DNA from: Rutstroemia sp. NJR-2017a BVV2 | Lineage: Eukaryota; Ascomycota; Leotiomycetes; Helotiales; Rutstroemiaceae | Direction: 5' to 3' | DNA: 64,000 nt | Assembly (NCBI GenBank): GCA_002946415.1 | Contig: NJPS01000034.1 | Span: 868,001-932,000, forward strand | Part shown: in pieces, positions 58,093 through 64,000 of the stretch | Numbering within the stretch: the stretch's first letter is position 1 | Layout: every line of letters starts with the position of its first letter | The notes under the pieces: generated by a model | The model's input: only the letters and a program-made list of their open reading frames with translations | Database searches by the model: none | Told to the model about the DNA's origin: nothing | Program-made: the position numbers and the translations under genes

Positions 58093-61072
58093 ATGTCGGA
58101 AGACACGACCCCACAAGATGGTCCGGAAAATCCCACCAACAGCGCTAGAAGCATTTTCGGTCCACCTAAATTCTCATTCTCACAAGCAACAACCATAGTC
58201 AACAGCGCCGGAAGCATTTTCGGTCCACCCACATTCCCACGAGCAACAACCACATTCAGCAGCCCCGCCGTTAATGACCAAACTCCTCACCCCAGCCCCG
58301 CAACCACTATCTCCCCCAATCTCAATATTGAACGTACACCATCTCCTACACCATCCTCTTCTTCTTCACGCTCAAGGAGTCCTTCCCCACCTCTCCCAGA
58401 CTTCAACGCCCCAGCCGTCCCCGCAATCGAAGCTTCTAGATTCAACAATTACTTGTTCCAACTAGGCACCCTCCTCTCCTCCAAACGGCGCGCTGCACTC
58501 ATCGGCCAACAACAGAGAAGAGGAACTGCTATATGTGATCTTGATGATAGCGGAACGTATGATCCCAGAGAGGAACGACTAGCACGGACTGCGAAGACTA
58601 GGGCTAGGAGTGGAGGGAGAAGTAAGAAAGTAAGAGGTAGTGATAACAAGGACACTGTTGAGTCTGCAGATGCAGGCAAAGATTCGCGGGAGAAGAAGAG
58701 AAAGGTTGACGAAGGTCGGCATCGGGGTCTGATCACCTTCAGATTGAAGAGTGATGAGGGACGTCAATACCTGAGGAGTCTACCAGCTGGATGTAGCGGT
58801 CTTCGAGCAGAAGAACCAAAGGAACCTTTGGGGAGGAGGAAGAGGGTTAAGACCGCGCATAATAAACGGTATGCTTGCTCTTTCTAGTTGGATATGCATT
58901 GGCGATATACTAACATATTATAGTTCCGATGACCTAACACTTGAGACTTTAACGCTCGGCCATCCTCAATATCGGGCATGCAAGTCTTGTTTCCTCTCCG
59001 GAGATGACGAATGCACTCTCATCGAGTATGGCAACGAGTATCCGTGCGCAGCATGCGAAGATGCGGGGGTTGATTGCGAGTTGATTAATCCTCCTCAGAT
59101 CAAACGATCGTGTGAGGGATGTAAGGGAAAAAGGGTTACCTGCTCATTCAAGTATGATGGGGGCATGGGAACCAATGCGTGCGAGAGATGTGCCGAGACG
59201 GGAGAGAAATGCATTGCAGGTCCTAGTGCAGGTGGTCGAAGAATGAATGATGTTCTGGGAGTGGAGGAGAAGAACAAGGAGAGAGAGGGAGAAAGGCTTG
59301 AGAGAGGAAAAGGAAAAGATACAAAACTACTCAAAGGCAATGCATCCCGCAAAAACCAGGTACTTCAAACCCGGACCCGCACCACTGCCGCCCACCAGAT
59401 TATCTCTACCAAGAAACAAAAGCCCCCACCAAGGAAATATGTCAGCTGCAACGAATGTCGCGCCCTCGGAACACGCTGTTCCTTAAAACCTGACGACAGC
59501 GGCCCCTGCACCAAATGCAGAAAAAAATCCCAAGATTGCACCTTCACCCTCCTCAACACCAAAACCAAAATCAAATCCTCATCTTCTCAAAAATCCCAGC
59601 CTCTTATATTATCCCCCGTCTGCACAGACGAAGACAGAACCCACGCCATCGTCACCGACTCTCTCAGCCTCAGAGACTCCGAATGGCGGACCACAGATCC
59701 CACCGCTCGAAGACGGAAAAGCCGTTCGAAAAACAAATCCAAACCCGGCATCGAACCCACCACCATCCTAACCTCCTTCTCCCACCCCATAATCTTCAAC
59801 TGGAATCCACCCGCGCAGTCCTCCCCACTCATAACTATCCTCCCCTGCACCTGGCACAGCAACCCATTTTTCGGGTTCTGGGGCTTTGGCAAGCCGCGTC
59901 CGGTGGAAGTGATCCCGTACCCCGCGCACACGGGGGCCGGGTACGAGGAGTTGAAGAATGGGTATGGGGAGAGTGGGAGGGGGGAGGAGCGGAGTAGGAT
60001 GTGTGTGAGGTGTACGTGGGAAAGGATTCGGATCTTGGGGTGTGGCGGACATAGGATGGGGAGGTTGAGGGGGGTGGAAGAGAGGTTGTGGGATGAGGGG
60101 TGGGTGGAGGGGAGTTTGGGGGCTTGTATTCAGAGGGCGAAAGAGGGGATCGAGGGGAGGCCGGAGAGGGGTACGCTGGCGAGTTTGGTGTGGGATGCGA
60201 AGTGGTGTGCGGTTTGTCCGAGTTTTGCGGAGTGGGGGTGTGAGGGTATGTTTTTTTTTTCTTTCTCTTTTGTACCCAGCTGTTGATTCATACCATCTTC
60301 CCCCTTTTCTTCCTGCACCCTTCTACTCCCCCCCCCCCCCCCCCCCCCCCCCCCCCACCTTCACAAGAAATACACACTAACCCACCCAGAATGCGCCCTC
60401 CCCCTCTGCGGCACCTGCAACTCCCTGCATAACAAAGTCCAACGCGGACTCACAGAACCCGAAAGCGGCGCCAAATCTCTCGGCCGAGTTATCACGATAG
60501 CCAGAACCAAGGGCATCGACGAGTACCCGGATGGAGTCAGAGCGGATGCGGCGTTTTTGAGAGAGGATGGGGAGCTGATGATGAGGTTTGAGAGAGGGGG
60601 TTGTGAGTTGGTTGGAGATGCGGGTGGAGGTATGAATGAGGGTAAGGAAAGCAAAGGGCTGGTCGGATTGGGTGTTGATTTAAGCGGTGGTGTAGAAAAT
60701 AAGAAATGCGGGAAGAGGGCGGATGAGGCGCGATATGGAAGGGGAACTAAGGTGCGCGGTATGGAGTTGGTTTCGGGAGGGAAGGAGGCTGAGTCCTCTT
60801 CGGATTCGGATTCTGACTCGGATTCTGACTCACCAATGCCCAAACCGGAGAAGAAATGGAAAGGGAAAGGGGTGGATAGAGGACCCGCGGTACTTAAGAA
60901 AAACTCGGACTCAAATCCAACTACAGGCTGGATGAGCAACATCGTAGCAGATGACGAGGAGTTACACCATCATCAGGGAGGGAAACTGGGACAGCGGAAG
61001 CAGCAAAAGGGAAAAGCCTGGGAGGTGGAGGATGATGGGGTGATTGTGCTTTTGAGTGATGATGATGAGTAA
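58093..61072 (+). CDS. Triple Zn2Cys6-like nuclear protein with C-terminal SUMO-interaction motif
   Basis: Exons 58093-58868, 58924-60245 and 60390-61072 give 926 aa; introns are 55 and 144 bp, and the second contains a 29-C run. Residues 1-250 are disordered and Ser/Pro/Arg-rich, with two near-identical SIFGPP peptides and basic clusters (KKRK). Three cysteine modules follow, each fitting CX2CX6-7CX9-12CX2CX6C: Cys278-Cys310, Cys322-Cys355 and Cys434-Cys464. A Trp/Gly-rich domain (about 570-700, with LPCTWHSNPFFGFWGFG) and a further Cys-rich patch (CAVCP, ECALPLCGTC) straddle the last intron. An acidic Ser-Asp repeat and the final DGVIVLLSDDDE (a SUMO-interaction motif shape) end the protein. 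DNA binding and SUMO binding are inferences; no studied homologue is recognised. Confidence 0.85.
60328..60356 (+). repeat. Homopolymeric C29 tract inside an intron
   Basis: An uninterrupted run of 29 C between the donor and acceptor of the second intron of the triple-zinc-cluster gene. Length is likely to vary between isolates or sequencing reads. Confidence 0.95.
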
Positions 61073-62345
61073 GGGGAAGTTGGTGGAGAGAATTGGTGGA
61101 GAGAGTTGGTGGAGAAGTGAAACGGATAGGAGATTCCATATCTTTTCATCCATCTTTACATTTTTTCTTTTCCTTTTGCTAGTCTGCTAAAAGCGAGGTG
61201 TTGGTTTTCGAACGGGGATGGTTGGGTGGTTGGGATTGGAGAGGGCGGGGGATATTTTATCTGTCTATCATTTTTTCTTCTTCTTCAATCTACACGTCGT
61301 TGATGGGACGGGCATTCGATGATTTACATTACGTTATGGTGGAGGACGGAGGAGTTGGTTCAGGATAGGTATTTTTCAGATTCAGGTGTGCAGCAGCAGC
61401 AGTAGCAGTGGAGGAAAGGAAAGGAAAGGAGAGGAGAAAAAGGTTCTGGCTATTAGTACTTATCGTTAACTATCCATCTCTCCCAGGAAGACTGAGTAGG
61501 TGCTTAGCCGACTCACTCAGTATACCTTTCTCTCAGCGGATTATTATCTATCTTCTCAACTTAGCTTAGTAGATTCGAGATTTACTTTATACATATTCCT
61601 TCAAAATCAGTCTCTTCTTGTTTGCTTTTGCGTAGGCGAGTGCGAGAATGAGTGAGTGAGAGTGGGCGAACAAACAGCCTGTCCAAAAATCATATCTACG
61701 CAACTATCAGAGGAGGAGAAAGAGGAGTCATCATTCCGTTTAAACTTCTTATACTTCTGTCTATCTATTCTACAAACAGAACCCCTCGATTCGACTACCC
61801 TTCTTAAGCCCCCTTTTCTGATTCGGTGCTGTAAAGCCATCTTCCTTCCATGCATCCCGACTTTCTCTTCTCTGACTACATATATATAAGAAATATTTTC
61901 AACCCAGAATATTCCCATCCCGTCCATTTTTTCCCGTCTATCCATCCATCCGTCCATCTAACCATTGATTATCCCATCCCACGATCCGTTAATCTTCAAT
62001 TCCAGCTCCCTGGCTCTGCGGATTCATCTCTTTCCCAAGTATGCAATGCACGTTCATCATCTTCCATCCTTGAAAACAGCTTCAGCCGCAGCCTCGATCC
62101 CTTATCACTAAGAGTGTATATATAGTATAGATGATAGGGCTAGAAGACCACACGCATCCAGCACCACCTCGCTTTCTCACCCAGAAAGAAAAAGAAAAAG
62201 AAATAGAAAAAGAGAATTCCCATTAAACGCCAAATCGCTATGCAATTGAGATTCAGGCCCAACCCAGCCCGTCGAAAGTCCAAGCTTGACAGCGAGCGTG
62301 CGAGCCGTCGAGAGAAGAGAAAAACCAGTTTCTCATCCCCCTGAC
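61073..62345. other. Convergent intergenic region
   Basis: About 1.27 kb between converging genes. Simple-sequence patches: a GCAGCAGCAGTAGCAG-type stretch near 61391, GGAAAGGAAAG near 61415, and an A-rich GAAAAAGAAAAAG stretch near 62185-62213. No gene or RNA supported. Confidence 0.55.

Positions 62346-64000
<1,655 letters not shown>

Overview
The window is nuclear DNA from a filamentous ascomycete (Pezizomycotina). Genes are dense and split by short introns (mostly 46-70 bp, usually with a CTAAC/CTRAY branch site near the acceptor). It encodes fungal dynactin, a fungal TOM1-type HECT ligase, Zn2Cys6 regulators, GPI-anchored wall proteins and several 2EXR-domain proteins. A Leotiomycete (Botrytis/Sclerotinia-like relatives) is a reasonable guess, but the class is an inference. 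I joined exons by hand from splice consensus and frame continuity. Nothing was confirmed by transcripts or database search.

Layout: 1-4084 (-) dynactin p150-Glued, cut at the left edge. 5960-7303 (+) secreted two-FAS1 fasciclin. 8564-11580 (-) Gyp5/EVI5-type TBC Rab-GAP. 13896-26844 (+) a giant TOM1/HUWE1 HECT ubiquitin ligase (about 4186 aa, 8 exons, one GC-AG intron). 27844-29127 (+) PRPP synthetase. 29842-30935 (-) ribosomal protein eS6. 31352-31858 (+) Ctf8. 31997-32723 (+) YjlB-like cupin.

From about 33 to 44 kb the window looks like an accessory island. It holds three 2EXR-domain proteins (33975-34938, 36954-38069, 38661-39416), an orphan protein with an internal duplication (35511-36323), almost 3 kb with no recognisable gene, and a Zn2Cys6 transcription factor (42235-43925).

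Housekeeping genes then resume: DPH3 (45035-45423), frataxin (46029-46724, -), AP-3 sigma (47009-47627), a small single-helix membrane protein (48015-48534, -), cytosolic leucyl-tRNA synthetase (48777-52213), a Ser/Thr-rich GPI-type wall protein (53319-54062), a histidine phosphatase ending in a PCNA-binding (PIP) box (54982-55960, -), a three-zinc-cluster protein ending in a SUMO-interaction motif (58093-61072), and 6-phosphofructo-2-kinase/fructose-2,6-bisphosphatase (62346 to beyond 64000, -).

The most interesting items are the PIP-box phosphatase, the triple Zn2Cys6-like/SIM protein with a 29-C tract in its intron, the orphan duplicated-domain protein inside the 2EXR island, and several introns that a simple ORF reading would miss: stop-free 3n introns, a GC-AG intron, a 12-nt microexon, and a Zn2Cys6 motif split by an intron. 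I found no transposon, CRISPR array, tRNA or rRNA gene.
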